Positions 1-5,558 of a stretch of 6,186 nucleotides of DNA are shown here, piece after piece. The stretch is from Bdellovibrio sp. (GTDB lineage: Bacteria > Bdellovibrionota > Bdellovibrionia > Bdellovibrionales > Bdellovibrionaceae). A program made the translations under genes and the position numbers. Within the stretch, counting starts at the first letter, position 1. Every line of letters begins with the position of its first letter. Under the pieces are notes generated by a model that was not told the origin of the DNA, searched no databases, and worked only from the letters and a program-made list of their open reading frames with translations. The DNA is taken from contig PSRN01000148.1 in NCBI GenBank assembly GCA_003176075.1, forward strand, positions 1-6,186. The letters are read 5' to 3'.

Positions 1-2
1 GA

Positions 3-284
3 TTCTTCTGTTTGCCCATAAATTCCCCCTCCGATTTGGACTGTTTTGTGTCCACTGAAAGGGGGGAAGGTCAGATTGTCTTCGTATACACGATGGACAA
101 CGGGAATCATCGTATGTCTTCGTCTCAAAACACTGTTCAATTCATCAAGGAAGGAAACGGAACAAAACTCATCTTTACGGAACAAGGCGTTTATTTTGAC
201 GGAATCGAAGCCGCGAAGGGCCGCGAAATCGGGACAAGAGATGTTCTTGACTCCCTTGGCAGTGAGTTGGATCGGAAAGACTAG
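3..284 (+). CDS. SRPBCC / AHSA1-like domain protein, 3' part (partial)
   Basis: The last 70 or so residues match the C-terminal half of the SRPBCC (START/Bet v1-like) proteins often annotated as activator of Hsp90 ATPase homologues. A beta strand (IVFVYTMD) leads into TVQFIKEGNGTKLIFTEQG, then a final helix LDSLGSELDR. The family forms a helix-grip fold with a hydrophobic pocket; the ligand here is unknown. Whole members are about 150 residues. Here the frame stays open to the window edge, and a TTG at 12 would give only 90 residues, so the N-terminal half is missing from view. The first 20 residues (INSPSDLDCFVSTERG) do not look like the family, so the gene may be damaged at this point rather than only cut by the window. 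Its TAG stop overlaps the GTG of the ArsR gene by one base, so the two are probably translationally coupled. Family call is fairly sure; completeness is not. Confidence 0.72.
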   Translation, partial: FFCLPINSPSDLDCFVSTERGEGQIVFVYTMDNGNHRMSSSQNTVQFIKEGNGTKLIFTEQGVYFDGIEAAKGREIGTRDVLDSLGSELDRKD

Positions 285-613
285 TGGGGGCCGCAAAAGG
301 CAAAGGCATTGACCGCATTTTTAATGCGCTTGGCGATCCAACCCGCCGGGTCATCGTTGAGCGAGTAAGCCAGGGACCAATCTCAGTCTCTGAGCTAGCC
401 AAGCCGTTGAAGATGACGTTAGCGGCGGTTGTACAGCACATTCAGATTTTGGAGGCTGGGGGCCTTGTTCATACGGAGAAGGTCGGTCGCACACGAACGT
501 GTACTCTTCGGCCGGCAGGATTTGACCTGGCAAACAAGTGGATCACCGCTCGCAAATCGCTTTGGGAGAAACGGCTCGATAAATTGGGCGCTCTGCTCGA
601 TGAGGAAACCTAA
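284..613 (+). CDS. ArsR-family winged-helix transcriptional regulator
   Basis: This 109-residue protein has the compact winged helix-turn-helix of ArsR/SmtB repressors. Residues 12-30 (IFNALGDPTRRVIVERVSQ) hold the diagnostic ALxDPTRR helix. SVSELAKPLKMTLAAVVQHIQIL at about 34-56 is the helix-turn-helix with its recognition helix, and GGLVHTEKVGRTRTCTL (59-75) is the beta wing. The metal-binding ELCVC motif of the true metal sensors is absent, so it is unlikely to sense arsenic or cadmium. It fits the subfamily that is genetically paired with SRPBCC/AHSA1 proteins, and here it follows one directly. The start is GTG at 284 inside TAGTG, with a weak GGAAAG four to five bases upstream; no other start upstream of the fold is available. 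From memory the usual order in such pairs is regulator first, so the order here is reversed. It probably represses its own operon, but no operator is visible because the operon's promoter lies outside the window. Confidence 0.9.
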   Translation: MGAAKGKGIDRIFNALGDPTRRVIVERVSQGPISVSELAKPLKMTLAAVVQHIQILEAGGLVHTEKVGRTRTCTLRPAGFDLANKWITARKSLWEKRLDKLGALLDEET

Positions 614-738
614 CGGCACGTCGTCAACACTTAGAGCCTATCTCAACATCCGTAAGCACTTCGTCTGACACTGCTGAAAGGACACGAGAATTCACGCTCG
701 ATGGATTGACCAAACAGGGGCTTTGTCCGCCCTGTCCG
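614..738. other. Intergenic tail between the ArsR gene and the paralogue remnant
   Basis: The ArsR gene ends here facing the minus-strand remnant. I see no hairpin with a T-run and no convincing gene. Only the frame-corrected extension of the remnant (to 643) crosses it, without recognisable similarity to the intact 605-residue protein. Confidence 0.5.
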
Positions 739-875
739 CTGAGGGACCTGGGAAGTTGAATCTTTCGATGGACCTGCATCGCTCGCAATGATCACTGAGC
801 GAGGCAGCGCCTTCACAATAAATGAAAAAGACCAGCCTCCAATCGCAATAGAAAAAATAATAATCTTTGGCTCAT
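643..875 (-). pseudogene. 5' remnant of a paralogue of the 605-residue exported protein gene
   Basis: Positions 739-898 align with 2572-2745, the RBS and signal-peptide region of the large gene just upstream on the same strand. In the best 70 bases I count about nine differences. GAGGAG stands three bases before an ATG at 875, where the intact gene has GAGGAAG before TTG. The remnant opens MSQRLLFFL and then loses one base relative to the intact copy, which sends it to an early stop. Frame-corrected, it reads IAIGG, SFSFIVKALP and later SQVPQR, all shared with the intact protein. After QVPQR (below about 739) similarity fades, and the corrected frame ends at a TGA at 643-645. It starts only 24 bases after the intact gene's stop codon. 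I read it as a tandem copy of which only a broken front end survives; a short partial duplication that never contained a whole gene is the alternative. Confidence 0.75.
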
Positions 876-899
876 CTACTCCTCAGTAGGAAAAGATGT

Positions 900-2717
900 T
901 CAATCATCTTTGTCGAAAGGCTGTTCGAAGTGCCATACTCCATATCGATCCGTTTCCTGCCTACGATAAGTCCCTTCTATTCTCATGTTGGTGCGATTTC
1001 GCTTGAGTTTAAACGGAAGTTCTGGGGCGGATCCACCCTTCTTCCAGATCTTAATCCCCCTTTCGCCGTAGTGTCGTGCAATCCCAAACTCAAGAGCCGC
1101 GAGCCAAGCCTGATACTCATTGGCATTCGTCCGTCGCTTGTAAAGAAATTTAATGGCCGCATCGTCGAACGATACCTTTTGCCAGCCGCTGAATTGGGGG
1201 TGATTTCTTTTAAAGAAGACTCTGAAGATGTTGCCGTCCTCTATTTCATCCAAAGGAGTGTCATGATTAAGAATGGGGTATCCTGCAAGTTCCTCGGGGA
1301 CCTCGGCATATTGGGGAGTCCTTTGTTCAACCCTTCCTGCTGCCTCTTCAGATTGATCCGCCTGAACTTGCTGGGCGACCACTGTGGCGATCTCGTTGGA
1401 ATCGAGGATCGGTTGATCCGAGCCCCGATCACCGGCAAAGTCAGCCACTGTCTCAGTTCGAGGGCCTGTAAAGTTGTCATTCAGACCATCCTCAATTTTT
1501 TTCATGAGCCGAACAGGAAGTTCATTTCTCAGCTCAGTTGGACTTTGGAGATTGAGCCCGGCGCGAAGCAAAATAAGATAGGCCGTAAGGCTCAGGTAGG
1601 GAGGCTTGGCAACCTGAAGGTCTGCAATGGCCTGGATAAGACCCGGAGGGAATTCCTCGATTTTTCTTTCTTCTTCTTCTTCTTCTTCCTCTTCTTCCTT
1701 CTTCTTATTCATGCCTTTGAGGGAGATGGGAGTCTCATCAATTAGCATGAACGTAGGCAATGCTAAGATGCCTGAACTGAGAAGGTGGTCGCCCAAAGTG
1801 TCCCGACCCGCAGCCACGCTTTGACGGCCTATCGGCGTATCCAAGGCCTTTAGGAAATCCTTGTAAAATCTCTGCCATTGCTGGGGAACTCCAGATTCAT
1901 GCTTCTCACCGTGAACCCTCTGAACCACCCAATCAAGCATGTTGTCGACGTCAAGAGCATCACCGTACTCTCCGGCCTCTTCCCAATGAGAAATTTGTCC
2001 ACTGAAGAACAGGTGCTCATCTTTTCTGTATCGAATGTCAGCTACCTCCAGAGTCGAAACTTGTTCGAAGAATTGCCTCACAAACACGGTCGTCAGCGCG
2101 CGACTGGATCTGACCCATGGCCCTAATGTCTCTGATCCGAACAGAGAGTTTCTCAGTCTTATGACATTGGGGCTTAGGAAATCCCAATTGGCTTCGCGAA
2201 ACTCGAATTCAGGAAGTTCGGCCAAAAGATGAGCCACCATCGCAAGCTTCAGGGGCGATCGACTCCAAGAGCGAAGCCAAGCTCTTGTTTCCTTCGAGGC
2301 AAAATCTTCCAAAGAGAGAATGTTGCCCGCGATTGGAAGTAATTCCTCGAGATCTCTTCCAAGTATGATGTTAAGATTGTCGACTTGTTCATAATTCTCA
2401 AAAACTCTTCTCAGGACGGAACGATAACGACCAGCGCGCTCCCATGAACGCGCCCTTGCCGTGATGGTGAGGAGCTGCATGGCTTCGTCGGGCGCAGCTT
2501 TAATCAATTTTTGCAGCGCCTTGGCTTCGCGGTGGAGCGATCGGGCTTCCTGATAATCCTCCCAATTGCCGCGCTGAGGGACCTGAGAACCCGAAGTTGC
2601 GGCCTTCGCTTGACGTGCCTCGCTCGCATTAACTGCTGAGCAAGGCAGCGCCTTCACAATAAAGGAAAAGGGCAAGCCGCCAATCGCAATCAGAAAAAAT
2701 AAAAACCTTGGGTTCAA
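900..2717 (-). CDS. Large exported protein of unknown function with poly-glutamate tract
   Basis: I do not recognise this 605-residue protein. It begins with a hydrophobic segment (residues 5-20, FLFFLIAIGGLPFSFI) followed by KALPCSAVNA-SEA, a plausible signal peptide with cleavage near residue 31, so it is likely periplasmic or secreted. Cys26 is the only cysteine I see; it is not in a lipobox (ALPC), and the paralogous remnant has Arg there, so a lipoprotein is unlikely. Residues 55-330 look alpha-helical and are rich in W, R and E. Residues 338-350 are KKK followed by ten Glu. Residues 360-412 are helical again, 420-475 are acidic and low in complexity, and 476-605 form a separate basic, aromatic C-terminal region ending in YGVWHFEQPFDKDD. 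The start is TTG at 2717 with a strong GAGG six bases upstream; the frame is open back to about 2771 but has no better start. It is divergent from the 384-residue gene and followed by the remnant of its own paralogue. Confidence 0.85.
   Translation of the reverse strand: MNPRFLFFLIAIGGLPFSFIVKALPCSAVNASEARQAKAATSGSQVPQRGNWEDYQEARSLHREAKALQKLIKAAPDEAMQLLTITARARSWERAGRYRSVLRRVFENYEQVDNLNIILGRDLEELLPIAGNILSLEDFASKETRAWLRSWSRSPLKLAMVAHLLAELPEFEFREANWDFLSPNVIRLRNSLFGSETLGPWVRSSRALTTVFVRQFFEQVSTLEVADIRYRKDEHLFFSGQISHWEEAGEYGDALDVDNMLDWVVQRVHGEKHESGVPQQWQRFYKDFLKALDTPIGRQSVAAGRDTLGDHLLSSGILALPTFMLIDETPISLKGMNKKKEEEEEEEEEERKIEEFPPGLIQAIADLQVAKPPYLSLTAYLILLRAGLNLQSPTELRNELPVRLMKKIEDGLNDNFTGPRTETVADFAGDRGSDQPILDSNEIATVVAQQVQADQSEEAAGRVEQRTPQYAEVPEELAGYPILNHDTPLDEIEDGNIFRVFFKRNHPQFSGWQKVSFDDAAIKFLYKRRTNANEYQAWLAALEFGIARHYGERGIKIWKKGGSAPELPFKLKRNRTNMRIEGTYRRQETDRYGVWHFEQPFDKDD
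1668..1706 (-). repeat. GAA/AAG triplet microsatellite encoding K3-E10
   Basis: On the minus strand three AAG codons are followed by ten Glu codons, nine GAA and one GAG, corresponding to residues 338-350 of the 605-residue protein. On the plus strand it appears as a TTC/CTT run. Triplet slippage here would change the length of the acidic linker between the helical N-terminal region and the rest of the protein without breaking the frame. The antisense frame gives a meaningless poly-Phe/poly-Ser peptide. Confidence 0.9.
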
Positions 2718-2800
2718 TTGCTTCCTCAGCAGGGAGAGGATGGTTTTGCGAAGGGATGAAAAATATCACAGACTGCGGAAAGACTTAAATTTTCACAGGT

Positions 2801-2828
2801 GGTGTGCATTTGTTACAAATGGTGTACA
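2801..2828. promoter_or_regulatory. Possible operator: palindrome between 20-bp-spaced direct repeats
   Basis: ATTTGT-T-ACAAAT at 2808-2820 is a perfect 13-base palindrome. It lies between GGTGTGCA (2801-2808) and GGTGTACA (2821-2828), which are direct repeats 20 bases apart, about two helical turns. It sits about 90-110 bases upstream of the TTG start of the 605-residue gene and 240 upstream of the 384-residue gene. The symmetry and spacing suggest a dimeric regulator site, but no known consensus is recognised and the function is inferred. Confidence 0.35.
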
Positions 2829-2971
2829 GATCATTACGGAGAGAGATCCTTGGTGAACAAATTACGTCATCACCCTGAAGTTTCTTTCCTTCTTGTCTTA
2901 CCTTCTTCCATTAATTTGCCAGGAGCTCTAGCCTGCCGATTGCAGTGATTTTTCCCGTCTCGGAAACTGTC

Positions 2972-3048
2972 GAAAGACGATCGAAAGTCTTTCGAATTGA
3001 AAGACTAAGACTAAGTTGATTGAAAGATGAAAGACTAAATTGAAAGAT
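2972..3048 (+). promoter_or_regulatory. Array of GAAAGA(C/T) elements upstream of the 384-residue gene
   Basis: GAAAGAC or GAAAGAT occurs at 2972, 2999, 3022, 3029 and 3042, with a GAAAGTC variant at 2983. The variant lies in TCGAAAG-T-CTTTCGA (2981-2995), a perfect 15-base palindrome. The three copies preceded by ATT begin at 2999, 3022 and 3042, that is 23 and 20 bases apart and near two helical turns. A related GAAAGACTTAAAT is found at 2778-2790, close to the divergent gene. The array ends only 15 bases before the ATG at 3063, so it would lie in or across the 5' leader. Whether it binds a protein, forms RNA structure or is a decayed tandem repeat cannot be decided from the sequence. No convincing -35/-10 pair was found. 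Confidence 0.45.
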
Positions 3049-3062
3049 TAATTGGAGGGCTA

Positions 3063-4217
3063 ATGGAACTAGGAAATCTTGTGGTAAATGGAAGAGTCAC
3101 TGCGGTTGCTTTTTCAACCCTTGCATTGATGGGCACGGCCAGTGCGGCGCCCTCCGTCCCCAATCCCGTCAATCCCATCGTCGACCTGAGCGCAAGAGTT
3201 CGCGAAGTTCGGGATGATGTCAGCACCACCTTCACGACTTTGGAGAAGACCATCAACCAGATGACAAAGTACGGAAATTACACTTTCGTGGGAATCAACC
3301 ACGGCTCGCCTGAACTCGCGGCCGACATCGTTAAGGTTCAGCGCTCGGGCAAGAACGATCCCATCGAGACTCTGCAGGAAATCGCGGAGATGGTCGAATC
3401 TAACCAGGGAGGCAAGACTCAGCGGATATGCAGTGAACCGGGTTTCACCAGCTTCCCGATCGCCGTGGAAGTTGCGAAAGCAGCCACTGCCTCAGGAAAG
3501 GATTCAAGCCACATTCATTCCATTTATCGCCATCGCTGCTCTGAAAAATCCATTTTTTCCAATGAGGCGTGCATGGAGTTGGTGAAAACTAGCGCTATTT
3601 CAGGTATGACTATTGATCGCCTGCAAAAGGCGGCCACTGATCTTTATAAGAAATCGTGCGGTCCTTTTGGTTATGGGTGCTCCCTCAACACTGACCAGGC
3701 CGTAGAACTTGTGAAGTTCAATGTACTGTTTAATCGCAATAAGAATGCTGACGAGTTGATCCTCCTTTTTCAATCGGTGTACTCAGGCATCTTAACGGGA
3801 AGTGACCTGGCCACTGAGTACGTCAAAGTTGCCTTGGCCAGCGGGCAAACCACTCCTGCTGAGGTCAAAGCCTTATTCGGCGTAAAATTCAGTTGGTACA
3901 ACTTTAATGTCACCCGCAATATTGAAATGGTTAAGCTCGCTGTTCTAACCGCGCAAGACACCGATTTTCTGCACAAGCTGACGACAGATGAACTCGAATA
4001 CACGCTCGGTATCGGTACTCCCGCGGGAATCTCAACGATGAACTCAATCGAAGTCGTCAAGCTGGCTGTGGCCACCGATCATCCTGACATTGAGAGATTC
4101 ATGCTCATTGACCACCGCATTCAGTCGAGGCAGGAAAAAATCAACTGTGCATCCATGAAGCAACTTGAGGAAGAATATCAAGGAAAAGCCAAAGAATCCA
4201 CGAAGGACTCGATTTAG
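3063..4217 (+). CDS. Exported protein with seven E-x-V-K helical repeats
   Basis: I do not recognise this 384-residue protein by name. Residues 12-28 (VTAVAFSTLALMGTASA) form a signal peptide with an ASA-AP cleavage site, so the mature protein is probably periplasmic or secreted. Residues 30-41 are Pro-rich. From about residue 82 a helical motif recurs, with core hydrophobic-E-hydrophobic-V-K-hydrophobic-A and often a following SG: ADIVKVQRSG (87), AVEVAKAATASG (134), CMELVKTSAISG (170), AVELVKFNVLF (213), ATEYVKVALASG (250), NIEMVKLAVLT (286) and SIEVVKLAVAT (328). The VK core recurs every 36-48 residues, which suggests an alpha-solenoid of two-helix units. Six cysteines (about 123, 159, 170, 199, 206, 362) could form disulphides outside the cytoplasm. 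The tail after 355 is charged. The start ATG follows GGAGG by four bases, an excellent RBS. Such solenoids usually bind other proteins, but no partner can be named. Confidence 0.88.
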   Translation: MELGNLVVNGRVTAVAFSTLALMGTASAAPSVPNPVNPIVDLSARVREVRDDVSTTFTTLEKTINQMTKYGNYTFVGINHGSPELAADIVKVQRSGKNDPIETLQEIAEMVESNQGGKTQRICSEPGFTSFPIAVEVAKAATASGKDSSHIHSIYRHRCSEKSIFSNEACMELVKTSAISGMTIDRLQKAATDLYKKSCGPFGYGCSLNTDQAVELVKFNVLFNRNKNADELILLFQSVYSGILTGSDLATEYVKVALASGQTTPAEVKALFGVKFSWYNFNVTRNIEMVKLAVLTAQDTDFLHKLTTDELEYTLGIGTPAGISTMNSIEVVKLAVATDHPDIERFMLIDHRIQSRQEKINCASMKQLEEEYQGKAKESTKDSI

Positions 4218-4231
4218 AGCTCGATTTAGAG
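4208..4231 (+). repeat. 12-bp tandem duplication doubling the stop codon
   Basis: CTCGATTTAGAG occurs twice without a gap (4208-4219 and 4220-4231). The first copy contains the last codons and TAG stop of the 384-residue gene. Because the unit is a multiple of three, the second copy places another in-frame TAG 12 bases later. It has no effect on the protein apart from a spare stop. Confidence 0.95.
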
Positions 4232-4270
4232 CCTGCTTGGCAAACCCTTAAGGTGCACCTTTTATCCAAT

Positions 4271-4468
4271 TTATCGGCCAATGCAGCGCACGGCCAAAGC
4301 CGTGTCCCGCGTGGCGGTGGAGTAATTTCCCAAGAAGGAATCGAATCGCCAAGCGCTGTTGCGCGAGGAAGATAGGACTGTCGCCGACCACTCAAAGGTG
4401 GTCCCGGCTCCGTTGCTGCCACTTCCCGAGTCTGGCATCACAAATCGAAGACCATCCTGTCCGATCTT
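4271..4468 (-). pseudogene. C-terminal fragment of a DUF1566/Lcl_C-like surface protein
   Basis: The minus-strand frame ending at TAA 4271-4273 reads GLRFVMPDSGSGS, then ATVLSSSRNSAWRFDSF and LGNYSTATRDTALAVRCIGR. This is the typical end of DUF1566/Lcl_C and FISUMP-like domains, where a (W)SxT..SS..AW.F strand pair is followed by a variable stretch and a terminal (L/V)AVRC(V/I)x. Such domains sit at the C-terminus of secreted or surface-anchored proteins. Whole domains are well over 100 residues; here recognisable sequence reaches back only to about 4468, then runs through unrelated residues into the 3' end of the AbiEii gene, whose coding sequence occupies another frame. No start or RBS fits, so this is a truncated gene end. 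It contains the hairpin CACGGC-CAAA-GCCGTG (4289-4304), which has no T-run and is coding. Confidence 0.55.
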
Positions 4469-4502
4469 GTTTCTTCCCCTAAATTCCACGGAGAACCTTA
4501 AT

Positions 4503-5369
4503 TTATATAATCTCGATCTTTTCAGTGATTTGTTTAAAGAAATCGCGATTCCAAAAGGCAAGCTCATTTTCGTCTTTGATGAATGGCCGGACATCGTCTT
4601 TGGCCTTTTCAAAGTCCACGGCTTCAACTCGCTTTTGTATCGCGTCCCTGAGTTGCACGGCGTTTTTCAGGTTGGCGGCTTGAGTGTGGCCGCTCTGAAC
4701 CGCTTTATCGCGCAAGTAACTCAGGCGAACGGGAACTGCGTTTTTCAGATACCAGAAATAGTCGTAGTAGTCTCTACCTTTGACCCGGTTTTTCCACTGC
4801 CGGAACAGCAGAGCATGAAGTTTGCCGGCAAAGAGATCAGGTTTCTTCAAGCTGATTACCGGGAAACCGATGGGCTGAAGCAAATAGCGCGTTTCAAACT
4901 CAAAACCGGTGACTGGATCCGTATCGACTTCAAATTTGATCTGCAATTTCGCGTTCGGTTGCGTTTGCTGAACGAATTCTTTCAGCGCCCTGACTTTCAA
5001 AAGATGGATTTTCGTATTGGCCTTGATAAAGTCCGATTCGATTTCATTTTTCGGAGACTTCTCGACCGTTTCCATTTTAACCTGGAAACCGTAGGCGTTG
5101 AGTTCTTTTGCAACCGCAGAAAAATAGGGTCGCAGAGAAAAGTCGGCGTCCGGCCTAAATAGTGTGAAATCCAGATCCTCCGAGAAGCGTGGCAGGGCGT
5201 AGAGCACGCGCAGTGCCGTGCCGCCGTAAAAGGCTGCTCTTTCAAAAAAGTTGGCGCGGTGTAGACCCAGAAGCGCAACCTCCTGGATGATCTCTTTCAA
5301 TGCGTTCTCAGCGTCCCGCGACGTCTTGATATGATATTTCGCGAGCATCTCCGTGACGGCTTGATTCAT
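4503..5369 (-). CDS. AbiEii/AbiGii-type nucleotidyltransferase toxin (orphan)
   Basis: This 288-residue protein belongs to the AbiEii/AbiGii toxins of type IV abortive-infection systems, cytoplasmic DNA-polymerase-beta-like nucleotidyltransferases that stop growth on phage infection when not countered by the AbiEi antitoxin. Residues 46-54 (AAFYGGTAL, then R53-54 region) are the GG(T) nucleotide-binding motif. SEDLDF (63-68) gives the catalytic pair D65 and D67, and KFEVDTDP (145-152) supplies the next acidic motif. LFAGKLHALLFR (179-190) and KGRDYYDYFWYL (197-208) are the family's K..A..R and RD..D motifs. Length is normal and no catalytic residue is missing. I chose ATG at 5369 (AGGAG five bases upstream) over an in-frame TTG at 5402 that would add 11 residues without an RBS and would lie in the neighbouring gene remnant. 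No AbiEi frame lies upstream: the overlapping frame is closed within about 12 codons. It is therefore an orphan, or its antitoxin has been lost or is elsewhere. Confidence 0.9.
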   Translation of the reverse strand: MNQAVTEMLAKYHIKTSRDAENALKEIIQEVALLGLHRANFFERAAFYGGTALRVLYALPRFSEDLDFTLFRPDADFSLRPYFSAVAKELNAYGFQVKMETVEKSPKNEIESDFIKANTKIHLLKVRALKEFVQQTQPNAKLQIKFEVDTDPVTGFEFETRYLLQPIGFPVISLKKPDLFAGKLHALLFRQWKNRVKGRDYYDYFWYLKNAVPVRLSYLRDKAVQSGHTQAANLKNAVQLRDAIQKRVEAVDFEKAKDDVRPFIKDENELAFWNRDFFKQITEKIEII

Positions 5370-5380
5370 TTCCTCTCCTG
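5370..5380 (-). promoter_or_regulatory. Ribosome binding site deciding the AbiEii start
   Basis: On the minus strand AGGAGAGGAA directly precedes ATG at 5369, placing AGGAG five bases from the start. This supports the ATG over the upstream TTG at 5402. The ATGA sequence at the start also places a TGA in the +1 frame, the usual coupling arrangement of an AbiEi-AbiEii overlap, but the matching upstream frame is only about 10 codons long. Confidence 0.65.
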
Positions 5381-5521
5381 GTGACCGTGGCTGCTCCTTC
5401 AACCGTCGTGTCTAACTATACTTTGACCTTACCGACCAGCGGCGGAACAGCAGGAAACGTCCTGACGACGACGGGATCTGGAACACTGCAAGATTTGCAG
5501 CTTGCGACCTGTGAAGTTTGA
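5381..5521 (+). pseudogene. Fragment of a tail-fibre-like repetitive surface protein
   Basis: The plus frame reads VTVAAPSTVVSNYTLTLP, then TSGGTAGNVLTTTGSGTLQ and a short tail LATCEV before TGA at 5519. The pattern (A)AP..V..NYTLTLPT..GTAGxVLTT.GSGTL is characteristic of the beta-rich repeats near the end of long phage-tail-fibre-like or cell-surface proteins, which usually continue into a chaperone or collagen-like/Lcl_C C-terminal domain. Only one repeat unit (about 40 residues) is left, with no start codon context and no upstream domain. Its 5' end abuts the AbiEii ribosome binding site at about 5380. The reading direction is opposite to that of the DUF1566-like fragment on the far side of the toxin gene. 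Confidence 0.65.
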
Positions 5522-5558
5522 TTGGATCGTCAATGGCAATCACGACCATCAGCTTTCT

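Larger units (their letters stand above)
2718..3062. other. Divergent intergenic region
   Basis: This 345-bp stretch separates two divergently transcribed exported-protein genes and must contain the promoters of both. It holds the 13-base palindrome near 2814, the GAAAGA array at 2972-3048 and the strong GGAGGG Shine-Dalgarno at 3054-3059. The pyrimidine-rich middle (about 2880-2915) and the remainder show no open frame, tRNA or clear hairpin terminator. Confidence 0.6.

Noticed and set aside
867..1745. Plus-strand open frame of 292 codons with poly-Phe near its end
   Set aside because: It lies entirely antisense to the 605-residue gene, which has a good RBS, signal peptide and a paralogous leader. 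The poly-Phe is the complement of the Glu tract, and the composition is not protein-like.
2690..2790. Sigma-70 promoter for the 605-residue gene (TTGTAA or TATTTT-like boxes on the minus strand)
   Set aside because: Several weak boxes can be picked, but none has both good hexamers at 16-18-base spacing.
2940..3062. CRISPR-like array suggested by repeated GAAAGA elements
   Set aside because: The units are only 7-12 bases, unevenly spaced and partly overlapping, with no 25-40-base repeats or spacers of regular length.
4250..4265. AAGGTGCACCTT palindrome followed by TT after the 384-residue gene as a terminator
   Set aside because: With a realistic loop only four base pairs remain, and the T-run is short and broken; too weak to call a terminator.
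4386..4403. GACCAC-TCAAAG-GTGGTC hairpin
   Set aside because: It has only six base pairs, no T-run, and lies within the recognisable coding remnant of the DUF1566-like fragment.
4359..5162. Plus-strand open frame of 267 codons
   Set aside because: It is antisense to the AbiEii gene, whose catalytic motifs are clear; no RBS or family resemblance was seen.
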